Of a stretch of DNA of 64,000 nt, positions 1-8,191 are shown in pieces. How positions within the stretch are numbered: position 1 is the first letter of the stretch; each line of letters begins with the position of its first letter. The stretch comes from Myxococcus xanthus (GTDB lineage: Bacteria; Myxococcota; Myxococcia; Myxococcales; Myxococcaceae). Where the stretch lies: contig NZ_CP017174.1 in the NCBI RefSeq assembly GCF_006402735.1, positions 871,001 to 935,000 of the forward strand, given 5' to 3'. The notes beneath the pieces were generated by a model, which did no database searches, had not been told where the DNA came from, and worked only from the letters and a program-made list of their open reading frames with translations. The translations under genes were made by a program, and so were the position numbers.

Positions 1-168
1 GCCGCCGTGGCCCGCCTGCGCTTGTCCCTGGGACACCAGGGCCTCTCCACGGAGGCCGTGGAGGCGCAGCTGGACGCGGAGCGTAACCACTACGCCCGGC
101 TGCTGGACGCGCTGGCGGGTGCCAAGGTGGTGCTCGACTCCGCCTGCGGCTTCGTCCTCAACCGCTGA
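1..168 (+). CDS. 3' end of an unidentified gene (partial)
   Basis: Frame 1 is open from the window edge to a TGA at 166-168 and encodes 55 residues. The tail is alanine- and leucine-rich and probably helical (it ends VLDSACGFVLNR). Codons end in G or C, as expected for a real gene here. No family could be recognised from this fragment. It lies 159 bases upstream of the TadE-like operon on the same strand. Confidence 0.6.
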   Translation, partial: AAVARLRLSLGHQGLSTEAVEAQLDAERNHYARLLDALAGAKVVLDSACGFVLNR

Positions 169-327
169 GGCGCCCCGCCCAATGTCCGCCTGTTGACGCG
201 CGATGTCGTGTTGCTGGGACTTCCAGAGTTTCTGCTTTTGTTCTCCTAGTGAAATCGCGCGTCTTCAGGATGGCGGGCCATTTGACCGATTCCTCAATCA
301 ACGAGAAATAGGATGGTGGAGGCTCGC

Positions 328-1122
328 ATGATCCACCGAGGCACCCCACGCACACGACGTCAGTCGGGACAGGCCGCGGTGGAAGCGGCGCTGACCCTTC
401 CGCTGGTGGTGTTCCTTGTCCTGGGGACACTGCAGCTCTTCATGATGCTCCAGGCCCGCATCCTGGCGCAGGTGGCGGCATACCGGGCGGTGCGCGCGGG
501 CAGCATCAACCACGGCAACTGCCTGCCGATGATGCACGCGGCGCTGGTGACCATGCTGCCCACGGTGGCGCGCACGGACAGCGCGGAAAACCTGGCGGCG
601 GCCTTTTCCCCCCGCCGTCACAACCAATTCCGGGTGCGCAGCTCCTACGGGCGCGACTTCAACGAGCCGTTGATTGAAATCGTCCGGGAGTCGCCGGATG
701 CCGGCTGGGCGCAGGAGCTGACGGGGGGCGAGGACCTGCTCTTTGATCAGCCCACGGACAACGCGGCGGCGCTTCGGGCCCGCACGTTGGAGATACGCAT
801 GGTGGCCTGGTACTACATGCGCGTCCCCTTCGCGAACTGGGTGATGAGCCGCATGCTGCTGGCCCACTTCCGGCTGCGGCGCTACACGGCGGCCAACCCG
901 CTGATGCCGGTGCAGCGCCGCTCCGCGTGGTGGGGCGAGACGAGCGCCACGCTGGGGCGCGACGGTTGGCCCGGCGGTGATTTGGGCACGCGCATGGTGC
1001 GCTGGAGCGACGAGGGACACTTCGTGTTCCCCATCCAGGTCAACGCGGCCATGCGAATGATGACGCCCGTCATGTCCGAGTACTTCATGGGAGGTCCCGC
1101 GTGCAATCTCCACGGCTCGTGA
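328..1122 (+). CDS. TadE-like pilus assembly/secretion protein
   Basis: A 264-residue protein. Its N-terminus has the TadE layout: a short basic stretch, the motif GQAAVEAALTLPLV, then one hydrophobic helix (about residues 15-40) that anchors the protein, with the remainder exported. TadE-type pseudopilins are minor components of Flp/tight-adherence pili and related secretion systems. ATG 328 was chosen over ATG 313 because GGAGG at 318-322 lies five bases upstream of it. The 3' end overlaps the next gene by 22 bases, so translation is probably coupled. Family assignment rests on the N-terminal motif; the C-terminal 220 residues have no recognised domain. Confidence 0.8.
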   Translation: MIHRGTPRTRRQSGQAAVEAALTLPLVVFLVLGTLQLFMMLQARILAQVAAYRAVRAGSINHGNCLPMMHAALVTMLPTVARTDSAENLAAAFSPRRHNQFRVRSSYGRDFNEPLIEIVRESPDAGWAQELTGGEDLLFDQPTDNAAALRARTLEIRMVAWYYMRVPFANWVMSRMLLAHFRLRRYTAANPLMPVQRRSAWWGETSATLGRDGWPGGDLGTRMVRWSDEGHFVFPIQVNAAMRMMTPVMSEYFMGGPACNLHGS

Positions 1123-2639
1123 GGCACTCGCGGCGAGGCCAGGCGCTGGTGCTGTTCGCGCTGACGCTGCTTCTGCTGACGTTGATGGTGCTGATGACGC
1201 TGGGCTTCGGCATGCGCGCCAAGGAGCGCGTCGAAATCCAGATGGCCGCCGACGCGGCCGCCTACAGCCAGGCGGTGGCCACGGCGCGCGCCTTCAACGC
1301 CATCGCGGTGATGAACCGCGCCCAGGTGGCGCACATGGTGGCCATGGCCGGCACCCAGTCGCTCATCAGCCACAGCAGCCAGGAATACGCGGCGCACGAC
1401 GTGGCCTGCCCCGGCTCCATCCCGCCGCCGGTGTGGTTCGCCGCGGACGCGGCCGCCGCCATGCAGGTGCAGCAGCTCCAGGGGCGGGCCGGCAACATGT
1501 TCCAGGCCGGGCTCAACATCTACGGCAAGCTCCTGAGCGAGCACATCGCGGAGCAGGAGCTCACCCGGCGTGTCGCGCAGGCGGTCAGCTCGGAGCTCCG
1601 CGCGCCGCCCGAGGGCGCGGCCAAGAGCTTCTCCGAGCTCAATGGGGGCAACGACGTCCCGGAGCGCGACGCCGTCATCCAGTCCATCAAGGCGGGCACC
1701 TATGGCTGCGGCGTGGGAGACGGAGCGCTCTGCCCTTCGGGCGGCGGCACCCCCGCGCTCAACGCCACCATGGGGAGCATGGGGTGGACGTGGGTCCACA
1801 ACCGTCCGGGAGGCACCGCCGGTTTCGGCACCGGCGGCGCCGCCATCTCCACCAGCTTCCGCCGCTACGGCTCGGTGTCGCAGATGGACCCCGCGTCGTA
1901 CCACACCGTGTCGGGCCGCAACTCGACGGCGCATGACCACGGGCGCGTCGTCATCCCCACGCGCTGCACCAGAGCGCCGACGCTTCCACCCATCGCGACG
2001 GATGCATGGGTGATGTCCGACGAGGAGCAGACGCACGAGGACCAGCACGTCTACGGCGCGCGTATGCCCCCGGGCCAGGCGCCGGAGGACGGCAAGCCGC
2101 CCTACGAGACGCACACGCTGGGCGCGTGCGTCGTGTGCCCCGGCATCTGGCCCTACTCCGTTGGCTACAACGTGGACGAACTGCACGCCGGCGCGTCCAA
2201 CCACTATGGCCAGCCCAAGCTGTACAGCATGCTGTACCGGGACTACGCGAGCGCGGAGCGCCAGGCCCGTCCGGACCCGTGGAACCTCTTCTTCCGCTTC
2301 CGCTTCGCGGGGACCGAAACAGAGTTCGACAACAGCAGTCCGCTGGGCCGCATTCGCCCCACGGGCCGCGAGGACGTGCACCGCAACCAGGTGGCCCTCT
2401 CCGCCGGCATGGTCTACTACCACCGACCCCGGCCCGCGGCGCAGGGCGGCGGCTGGCGCGAGCCTCCCAACTTCCTCAACCCCTTCTGGCGCGCCACGCT
2501 GGTGAGCGCGGAGGGCGCCCGGGATGACCGGCCCGCGGACAGCCTGTCCGCCGCGGGCTTCGCCGGACACGCGCGGGCACTGCGCGAACTGCACTCCGTG
2601 GGCTACCGGGGCGGTGGCCCTGGCGACAGGGGCTACTGA
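1101..2639 (+). CDS. TadG-like membrane-anchored pilus assembly protein
   Basis: A 512-residue protein starting at GTG 1101, behind GGGAGG at about 1089-1094 inside the upstream gene. The N-terminus RRGQALVLFALTLLLLTL is the TadG/TadE-like anchor helix. It is followed by a helical stretch typical of TadG N-terminal domains (KERVEIQMAADAAAYSQAVA). The long exported remainder contains several Cys residues, including a CVVCPG motif. Known TadG-like proteins act at the cell envelope with Flp-type pili. No von Willebrand domain could be recognised in the C-terminal part. It is the second gene of a tightly packed operon. Confidence 0.75.
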   Translation: MQSPRLVRHSRRGQALVLFALTLLLLTLMVLMTLGFGMRAKERVEIQMAADAAAYSQAVATARAFNAIAVMNRAQVAHMVAMAGTQSLISHSSQEYAAHDVACPGSIPPPVWFAADAAAAMQVQQLQGRAGNMFQAGLNIYGKLLSEHIAEQELTRRVAQAVSSELRAPPEGAAKSFSELNGGNDVPERDAVIQSIKAGTYGCGVGDGALCPSGGGTPALNATMGSMGWTWVHNRPGGTAGFGTGGAAISTSFRRYGSVSQMDPASYHTVSGRNSTAHDHGRVVIPTRCTRAPTLPPIATDAWVMSDEEQTHEDQHVYGARMPPGQAPEDGKPPYETHTLGACVVCPGIWPYSVGYNVDELHAGASNHYGQPKLYSMLYRDYASAERQARPDPWNLFFRFRFAGTETEFDNSSPLGRIRPTGREDVHRNQVALSAGMVYYHRPRPAAQGGGWREPPNFLNPFWRATLVSAEGARDDRPADSLSAAGFAGHARALRELHSVGYRGGGPGDRGY

Positions 2640-2640
2640 C

Positions 2641-3591
2641 ATGCGGGCTCGCCACGCACGAGGCCAGTCGCTGGTGGAGACGGCGCTGGGGACGATGGTG
2701 TTCGTCACCATCCTGCTGTTCGGCATCTACTTCGCCGAGGTGGGCGCGCTGACGCTCAAGGTGCAGGAGGCCGCCAACTTCGCGATGTGGAACGCCACCG
2801 GCCGGGTGATGCACGACCCGCAGGACAATGAGTGGGGCCGACGGGGCACGGTGCTCGCCGCCGAGGCGGAGGCCAACGGCCGCTACGCGGACTTCGACGG
2901 ACGTCAGCGCATGGGCCGCACGGGCGTGGCCGTCCAGCAGGCCATTGCCCGCGCGCAGCCCATCCAGGTGGATTGCCGCCCGGAGCTGCCGGGCACCGTG
3001 CGCGGCCTCTCCATGGCGGATGCCGACCCGGACCTCGCCGGCACCATCGCCATGGGGACGCAGGGCATGGGGTGCACCGCGTCCTCGAGCATTCGCGGCG
3101 TCCGGATTGGCCGCTATCTGGAGAATGGCCGGGAGGGGTTCTTCAAGGTGTCGCAGCGCCGGGCCGCTGATGCCTTCACGGTGTGCGCCGCCGGGCGTGC
3201 CTCGGGCGGCCGCTGCACGGCGCGCTTCGGCATGCTGCTGGATGACTGGGGGCTGGGCGGCGTGGAGGAGGGAAGGGCCTGCGCGCTCAACATCAACGGC
3301 GCGCGCCGGTGCGCCAACCCGGACTACTACGAGTGGGCGCAGCGCGTGTACCGGGCCAACGGTGCGGGTGGCAACGACGGCTCCGCGCTGGCGGTGCTGA
3401 CCGGCGCGGCTGGCGTCAACGAGGACCAGTTCTTCATGAGCTTCCGTGGCGAGGAGAACAACTACGAGGAGAACCTCGGCTCCACGCACGCCGGCGGCCA
3501 GACGCGCTGGGAGGTGACGCCCTTCGACGCGCCCAACATCCGCTCGCACAACGTGGGCCGGGTGAACCATTGGCTCGGGGTGCCGCGGTGA
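2641..3591 (+). CDS. Second TadE-like pilus assembly protein
   Basis: A 316-residue protein whose ATG lies one base after the stop of the TadG-like gene. The N-terminus ARGQSLVETALGTMVFVTIL has the TadE signature (Gln-Ser-Leu-Val-Glu) followed by a hydrophobic helix to about residue 35. The exported part holds several Cys residues (in CRPEL, GCTAS, VCAAG, GRCTA and ACALN) that could form disulfides. Upstream in-frame extension is possible but would bury the TadE motif, so ATG 2641 is preferred. With the two upstream genes it gives three TadE/TadG-type anchors in one operon. Confidence 0.8.
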   Translation: MRARHARGQSLVETALGTMVFVTILLFGIYFAEVGALTLKVQEAANFAMWNATGRVMHDPQDNEWGRRGTVLAAEAEANGRYADFDGRQRMGRTGVAVQQAIARAQPIQVDCRPELPGTVRGLSMADADPDLAGTIAMGTQGMGCTASSSIRGVRIGRYLENGREGFFKVSQRRAADAFTVCAAGRASGGRCTARFGMLLDDWGLGGVEEGRACALNINGARRCANPDYYEWAQRVYRANGAGGNDGSALAVLTGAAGVNEDQFFMSFRGEENNYEENLGSTHAGGQTRWEVTPFDAPNIRSHNVGRVNHWLGVPR

Positions 3592-4385
3592 CGTGGCGCC
3601 GGGGGCTGCTCGTCACGGCGTGCCTGCTCGGCGCGGCGCCGGTGGTGGCCCAGGGCACGGCGGCGAAGGCACCCGTGGCTGCACGGGGCTCGGCAAGCAA
3701 GGCACCCGCCGCGTCTCCGGCGCAGCCCGATGCTTCCGCGCGGCCGCGCTTCGCCTGGCCCCGCGTGCAGGTCATCGACACCGTCGAGTCGAATGAAATC
3801 GTCGAGGCAGGGGGCATCCCCGTCGCGCTGCGCGCCGTGCACGCGAAGGAGCGGATGGATGACCTGGTGCAGCGCTTCGCGGACGCCTTCATCCAGGCGG
3901 GCCTGCACGTGCCTCCGGGGCATGAGCAGCCGCAGCTCGCCAGCGGCGCGGTGATGCTCACCGCCATCGACGGCCACCGGGGCATCACCTACACCGTCAT
4001 CTTCCAGCCGCAGCCGGACCGCACCACGAAGATGTACCTCGGTGAGGCCAATCACGCCCTGCGCAGGGACCCGGCGGCGGCGGGGGACTTCGCGCCCATG
4101 CCGCCCCAGGCCAGCCAGGTGCTGCGCGTCAACAGCGAGAGCTCACGGACGCTTGCCTTCCATGTCCCCCTGTCTGGCGAGGCCGTGGACGCCTTCTACG
4201 CCCAGGCGCTCACGCGCGCGGGCTGGAGGCTGGAGGAAGGGGAGACGTCCTTCTACGTGCGCGCGGGCGAGGAGCTGCGCGTGGTCCACGAGTCGGGCGA
4301 GGCCAACCTGCGGGCCGTGGTGCTGGTGTACCGCGGCGGACGGAGCGTGCCGCCGCCGCCCGGGCCCGCCGCCGTCGTGCGCTGA
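3588..4385 (+). CDS. Exported hypothetical protein of the TadE operon
   Basis: A 265-residue protein starting at GTG 3588, which overlaps the previous stop in a GTGA arrangement and implies translational coupling. Residues 1-23 form a signal peptide (LLVTACLLGAAPVVAQ). An Ala/Pro/Lys linker follows, then a folded domain that is not recognised. Operon position suggests a periplasmic accessory factor for the TadE/TadG products; this is inference only. Confidence 0.7.
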   Translation: MTWRRGLLVTACLLGAAPVVAQGTAAKAPVAARGSASKAPAASPAQPDASARPRFAWPRVQVIDTVESNEIVEAGGIPVALRAVHAKERMDDLVQRFADAFIQAGLHVPPGHEQPQLASGAVMLTAIDGHRGITYTVIFQPQPDRTTKMYLGEANHALRRDPAAAGDFAPMPPQASQVLRVNSESSRTLAFHVPLSGEAVDAFYAQALTRAGWRLEEGETSFYVRAGEELRVVHESGEANLRAVVLVYRGGRSVPPPPGPAAVVR

Positions 4386-4388
4386 CGC

Positions 4389-4952
4389 TCAGGCGCGCAG
4401 CTTCTCGCGCAGCGCCTTGGCGCGGCCCTGCATGTCCGGATCCATGCTCGTCAGCTCAACGGACTTCAGGCGCTGGTCCAGGCTCTGCGGCACCTTGGTC
4501 TTCAGCTTGCCTTCCTCCCCGAGGACCTCCAGCTTCGCCAGCGCCTTGTCGACGATGCGCTCGCGCGGGTGGTCCAGCAGGCTGTCGAGGAAGTACGCGT
4601 CCTCGGGCAGCTCCGGGTACTTCTCCAGGTAGTCCACCACGGCCTTCACCCAGTCGGCGCGCGTCTCGGACTCCGTCACTTTCTGCATGGCCTGCTTCTG
4701 GGCCTTGCGCTTGCCTTCGGGGTCGAACGTCTTCGCCAGCCCCTCAGGCAGCTCGCCGCCGGTGAAGAGCGCGTCCGCGGCGGCCTTGTACTTCTGGTAG
4801 CTCGCGCTGCGCTCCAGCTTCTGCTGCGCGGGGTCGTCCTGGCGGGAGGTGTACTTGCTGCCCTTGCCGCGCCCCGCGTCGATTTCGCGCCAGCTCTTGC
4901 TTCGCTTGCCGGAGAAGCCGCCGCCGCCGTTGTCGTCCCTGTCCTTGGCCAT
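4389..4952 (-). CDS. Conserved-looking hypothetical protein, charged and helical
   Basis: A 187-residue soluble protein. The first 40 residues are Gly/Lys/Asp-rich and probably disordered; the rest is strongly helical and charged (for example AVVDYLEKYPELPED). No signal peptide, membrane segment or catalytic motif is visible. It converges on the TadE operon with three bases between the stops, and lies three bases downstream of its minus-strand neighbour, so the two are probably one operon. Function unknown. Confidence 0.7.
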   Translation of the reverse strand: MAKDRDDNGGGGFSGKRSKSWREIDAGRGKGSKYTSRQDDPAQQKLERSASYQKYKAAADALFTGGELPEGLAKTFDPEGKRKAQKQAMQKVTESETRADWVKAVVDYLEKYPELPEDAYFLDSLLDHPRERIVDKALAKLEVLGEEGKLKTKVPQSLDQRLKSVELTSMDPDMQGRAKALREKLRA

Positions 4953-4955
4953 CCT

Positions 4956-5717
4956 TCATCTCTCCTTGCGAGCGCCCCACAGCGCCGCCAGTCCGCGATG
5001 GACGAGGCGCCGCACCACCTCCAGTTCCTGGGAGGACAGGGGCTGCTCCTCGTCCTGCTCCGCCTCGAAGAGCGCCTCGTCCGCGTAGTCCTTCAGCGGC
5101 TGAGGCACTGGCGGGGCATCCGTGTCCGCCTCCAGCACCGCCGGCTTGATGGACGTGAGTCCCGGCGGCCAGCCCAGCTCCAGCATGGCGTACAGCTCGA
5201 GGAGCAGGTGGCGGGCGACGCCATATCCTTCGTCCGTGAGCGCCGCCGCGTCAAGCGCGCCCAGCAGCGCGTCCTGCCGGTTTTCGAAGGCATGGGTGAA
5301 GCGCGTGCGCGTCTTCTCGTCGTCCTCCAGGTAACGCCAGGCGGCCTCCACGAATTCGCCCGAGGGCGTCCCCGGGTGGAAGGGCGCGGGCGCGGAGGCC
5401 TTCACCTTTTTCGGGCGGGGCGGGCGGGCCTCGTCTTCCAGCCGCACGTGCTTTCCCTCCGCCACCAGGTCCCAGAGGCCCAGCAGGTTCTGGTACAGGC
5501 GCCGGGCGATTTCGGGGGAGGGGAAGCGCGGCTCCTCGTCGAACAGCGCGGGGATGACGTCGCTGGGCGGCGTGCCGTCGGCGCGGGCGTCCCGCATGCG
5601 TTCGAGGACCTGGGCGCTGTCCAGCCCGCTGCCGGCCAGGTCCAGCAGGCCGTCGAGCGTCTGGGCGCCCTCGAAGTGGCGTTGGAAGTCATCACCTCTG
5701 TCGCGGGAGCGGCTCAT
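4956..5717 (-). CDS. Hypothetical protein, soluble
   Basis: A 253-residue protein taken from the internal start MSRSRDRGDDF; a start seven codons upstream (5738) is also open. The sequence is acidic and helical, with a Pro/Lys linker (RPPRPKKVKA) near residue 100. No signal peptide or known motif is visible. It is immediately followed by the 187-residue gene, so both are probably co-transcribed. No function can be proposed. Confidence 0.65.
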   Translation of the reverse strand: MSRSRDRGDDFQRHFEGAQTLDGLLDLAGSGLDSAQVLERMRDARADGTPPSDVIPALFDEEPRFPSPEIARRLYQNLLGLWDLVAEGKHVRLEDEARPPRPKKVKASAPAPFHPGTPSGEFVEAAWRYLEDDEKTRTRFTHAFENRQDALLGALDAAALTDEGYGVARHLLLELYAMLELGWPPGLTSIKPAVLEADTDAPPVPQPLKDYADEALFEAEQDEEQPLSSQELEVVRRLVHRGLAALWGARKER

Positions 5718-5763
5718 GTGGGCGGGCACGCTAAGCACAGCGGGCGGGCGGGCGCACGCGGCT

Positions 5764-5988
5764 TCATGACTCGCCGGGCCATTCGCCCATCAGTTCGTCC
5801 TGGCGCTCCTTGGGATTGGAGGTCCACGCGTAGTCTTCCGGGACGTGGCCGCCTCCGTGCGCGGCCCAGCCATCCCAGCTCACCTGTGCCTTCATGAAGG
5901 CGTCGGTGGGTTCGTCAGTGACCTCGGGGCGGTTGGCGGGGACCTCGAAGGGCGTCTCGATGGGCTCATCGGGAAGGGTGATGGCCAT
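5764..5988 (-). CDS. Small acidic hypothetical protein (74 aa)
   Basis: A 74-residue acidic protein beginning MAITLPDEPIETPF, with three Trp residues near the middle and end. The start is supported by AGGAGG about nine bases upstream on the minus strand. Small size and acidity fit a soluble regulatory or accessory protein, but no family was recognised. Confidence 0.6.
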   Translation of the reverse strand: MAITLPDEPIETPFEVPANRPEVTDEPTDAFMKAQVSWDGWAAHGGGHVPEDYAWTSNPKERQDELMGEWPGES

Positions 5989-6095
5989 GGCTCAATCCTC
6001 CTGGTGTGAACAGTAGGGAGGCTCCGGGTGCGAGAGGAGCGGGGCTGCCAGGCAGACGAGCAGCGGGTCGTCTTCCGTTTCGGGACCTTCGCACC

Positions 6096-6101
6096 TAGTC
6101 T
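6096..6101 (+). promoter_or_regulatory. Candidate -10 element of a leaderless promoter
   Basis: TAGTCT lies ten bases before ATG 6112, where no Shine-Dalgarno sequence is visible. If it is a -10 box, transcription would start at or next to the ATG. No good -35 hexamer is seen 17 bases upstream. Confidence 0.3.
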
Positions 6102-6111
6102 CCGTTCACAA

Positions 6112-6747
6112 ATGGCAGAAACCTCCGTGGAAACGTTGAAGACCGCGGTGCAGGCGCTCTACCGCGTCCACGCGGTGGAAGGCCCGCCCGGCGAGAATGG
6201 GCTGCGCACCGTCTGGCATCTGTGCCCGGACGGCGCGGAGCTGATGTCCCTGGTGGATTCAGAGGGGCGCGTGCGCCGGCAGGAGCTCACGCTGCTGGAG
6301 GACCACTACGTGTGGGCCAGCGGTGAGGGCGTGCGCACCGGCTACCTGGAGCGCGGCGGCGGCAAGCCCACTGCCGCGGCGGTGGTCCAGACGGACCCGG
6401 AGCTCGTGCCGCAGCGGCTGATGCGCGCCGCGCTCGCCATGGGCACGTACACGGGACAGGACCGCTACCTGCTCCACATGCAGCGGGTGCTGGCGCTGGC
6501 ACGCGAGGGCCTGGAGATGAAGGGCGGCCTTACCCGTCCCTCGGAGCCCACGCTGCCCGCCGTGGAGGCGCCAGTCGTGACGACGGCTCAGGCCGCCGTC
6601 TTCGACGTGCCGCCCGCTTCGGTGGCGGTGGTGGAGGAGGTCACGCCTCCGGTGGTGCGGCCCGGTGAGGGCATGACGATGCTGCTGGTGCTCGCCCTGG
6701 GTTTGCTGGTGGGGTTCGGGATGCTGGCGTTCATCTTGATGGGCTGA
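6112..6747 (+). CDS. Tail-anchored hypothetical membrane protein
   Basis: A 211-residue protein with a soluble N-terminal region, a Pro/Val-rich linker and a single C-terminal hydrophobic helix (MTMLLVLALGLLVGFGMLAF), so it is probably tail-anchored with its bulk in the cytoplasm. ATG 6112 was chosen because the 28 upstream in-frame codons include many non-preferred triplets (CGA, GCA, AGT, TCA); GTG 6028 with GGGAGG at 6016-6021 is the alternative. Its last 160 bases overlap, in antisense, the 3' end of the next minus-strand gene. Confidence 0.65.
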   Translation: MAETSVETLKTAVQALYRVHAVEGPPGENGLRTVWHLCPDGAELMSLVDSEGRVRRQELTLLEDHYVWASGEGVRTGYLERGGGKPTAAAVVQTDPELVPQRLMRAALAMGTYTGQDRYLLHMQRVLALAREGLEMKGGLTRPSEPTLPAVEAPVVTTAQAAVFDVPPASVAVVEEVTPPVVRPGEGMTMLLVLALGLLVGFGMLAFILMG

Positions 6748-7682
6748 GCGGGGCTCACGTCTCCGGAGGGCGGCTGCGGCATGCTCCCCGAGGGGCTCTC
6801 GCCGTGTTCGGCGGGAATGGCCACGGGCGCGTGTTCCGTGGCGGAGCTCACCGGGTGCGCATCCAGCACCAGCAGCACGGCCACCGCGGTGGCGGGCACC
6901 AGCCGGGCGGACCAGCCCAGCGGCGTGTGGGAGTCTTCTCCGGCGCGCCGGGCCATCAGCGTCAGCCCCAGCACCGTCAGCACCCCGGTGCACGTCCACC
7001 GCAGCGCGCGCAGGTTCGCCGTCGCGGCGAGCCCCGTGGCGATCAACTCCGAGCGCTCCGCGTCCGGCATCCGCGCCAGGCTGGTGAGGAAGCTCAGCAG
7101 GTGGCGGGCCTCGAGCGCGCCCACCATGGCCACCGAGGCCAGGGACGCGGAGACGCCGCTGGCCAGCAGCAGTCCGCGGTTGCGGGGGGCCGCGGCCTCC
7201 CGGAAGCCCGTGGGGCCGAAGTGCGCCAGCGCCAGTCCCAGCGCCAGTCCAAGCAGCAGCGCGGTGCTCGTCCAGGCGCCCAGCAGCCGCGGCGCCATGG
7301 CCTCTCCCGTGCTGGTCGCCAGCACAAGGCCCGCCTCCACCGTGTCCAGCCGGGGCAGGGACACCAGCACCCGGTCCATCAGGACCTCGGTGCCCATCAA
7401 CCCCAGCATCCACGGCAAGGTGGCGAGTCCCAGCATCGCGGACAAGGGCACCCGCCGATCCATCCCGGAGCTGACCAGCGCCAGGGACAGCAGCGGCACC
7501 TCCAGCGCCAGCGCCATCGCCACCAGCGCGGCGAATGGCCCGGCCGCCTGGAGCGCGTGCGACACGCCGGCCATCCCCTCCAGCAGGGGACCCAGTGTGA
7601 AGCACCACACGAACACTGTGATGGGCACGGCCAGCGCCACGGCCAGGCCGGGCGCGAGACGAAGCCGGAGCGGAACGAGCAT
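6588..7682 (-). CDS. Polytopic membrane protein of unknown function
   Basis: A 364-residue protein. Residues 1-290 contain about seven to eight hydrophobic segments (for example LAVALAVPITVFVWCFTLG at the N-terminus). The last 70 residues are a Ser/Thr/Pro-rich tail that lies antisense to the neighbouring tail-anchored protein. That tail may be fortuitous, because the next stop codon in frame simply lies beyond the end of the membrane domain. No transporter or enzyme motif was recognised. Confidence 0.6.
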   Translation of the reverse strand: MLVPLRLRLAPGLAVALAVPITVFVWCFTLGPLLEGMAGVSHALQAAGPFAALVAMALALEVPLLSLALVSSGMDRRVPLSAMLGLATLPWMLGLMGTEVLMDRVLVSLPRLDTVEAGLVLATSTGEAMAPRLLGAWTSTALLLGLALGLALAHFGPTGFREAAAPRNRGLLLASGVSASLASVAMVGALEARHLLSFLTSLARMPDAERSELIATGLAATANLRALRWTCTGVLTVLGLTLMARRAGEDSHTPLGWSARLVPATAVAVLLVLDAHPVSSATEHAPVAIPAEHGESPSGSMPQPPSGDVSPAQPIKMNASIPNPTSKPRASTSSIVMPSPGRTTGGVTSSTTATEAGGTSKTAA

Positions 7683-7686
7683 TTCA

Positions 7687-7704
7687 GGAGAGAGTAGTCT
7701 CTCC
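7687..7704. repeat. Perfect 7-bp inverted repeat before a start codon
   Basis: GGAGAGA-GTAG-TCTCTCC is a perfect dyad with a four-base loop, five bases upstream of the minus-strand start codon at 7682. It could be an operator, or a hairpin that occludes ribosome binding. Its function is not known. Confidence 0.35.
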
Positions 7705-7720
7705 GGTTAAGCCTGTGAAA

Positions 7721-8098
7721 TTAGACCGGGGGACGATCCACGAGCCAGTAGATGACGCTCGCCAGCACCCCTGCGACAGGAGAGACGAGCACACCCAGCA
7801 GGTAGAGCTTGGGACACCCGCCGCCGCTGCAGCCGATGCGGCCATAGGCGAGGACGCCGGCCAGCAGCAGGGGGACGTGCATGCCCATGAGGAAGACGCC
7901 CACACCGCGCAGCACGAGCCCGCGGTACCAGGTGCGTGTCCACAACCGGAAGACGACGGGGAGCAGCAACAGCGTCAGGGTGGCCGCGGTGGCCAGGGTT
8001 CCTTGCTGAGCCGACACCGCCACACACGCCAGGGCCGCGAGCGCCAGGGCGGGGACGAGCAGCAGGGCGTTGAGGGACAGGGGCTCCCGGGGACGCAT
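7721..8098 (-). CDS. Small four-helix membrane protein
   Basis: A 125-residue protein taken from MRPREPLSLNALL; a longer form starting at 8170 is open but adds a non-hydrophobic extension. About four hydrophobic segments cover most of the length. A Cys-containing loop (GRIGCSGGGCPK) lies between helices. No family is recognised. It lies upstream of the polytopic membrane protein on the same strand with 38 bases between them. Confidence 0.6.
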   Translation of the reverse strand: MRPREPLSLNALLLVPALALAALACVAVSAQQGTLATAATLTLLLLPVVFRLWTRTWYRGLVLRGVGVFLMGMHVPLLLAGVLAYGRIGCSGGGCPKLYLLGVLVSPVAGVLASVIYWLVDRPPV

Positions 8099-8191
8099 TG
8101 AAGTCAGCCAAGGACGCTGGCAGAGCGACGGTGGGGGTGCAAGGACGGAAGCGGGCGGGGTGTCCGGCATCAGCCAGGGCCGCGCGCCGCT

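Noticed and set aside
271-286. Sigma54-like promoter upstream of the TadE operon (TGGCGGG then TTTGAC)
   Set aside because: The -12 element lacks the required GC, so the match is too weak.
882-2726. Antisense reading frame of about 614 codons opposite the TadG-like gene
   Set aside because: A by-product of high G+C codon usage in the real gene.
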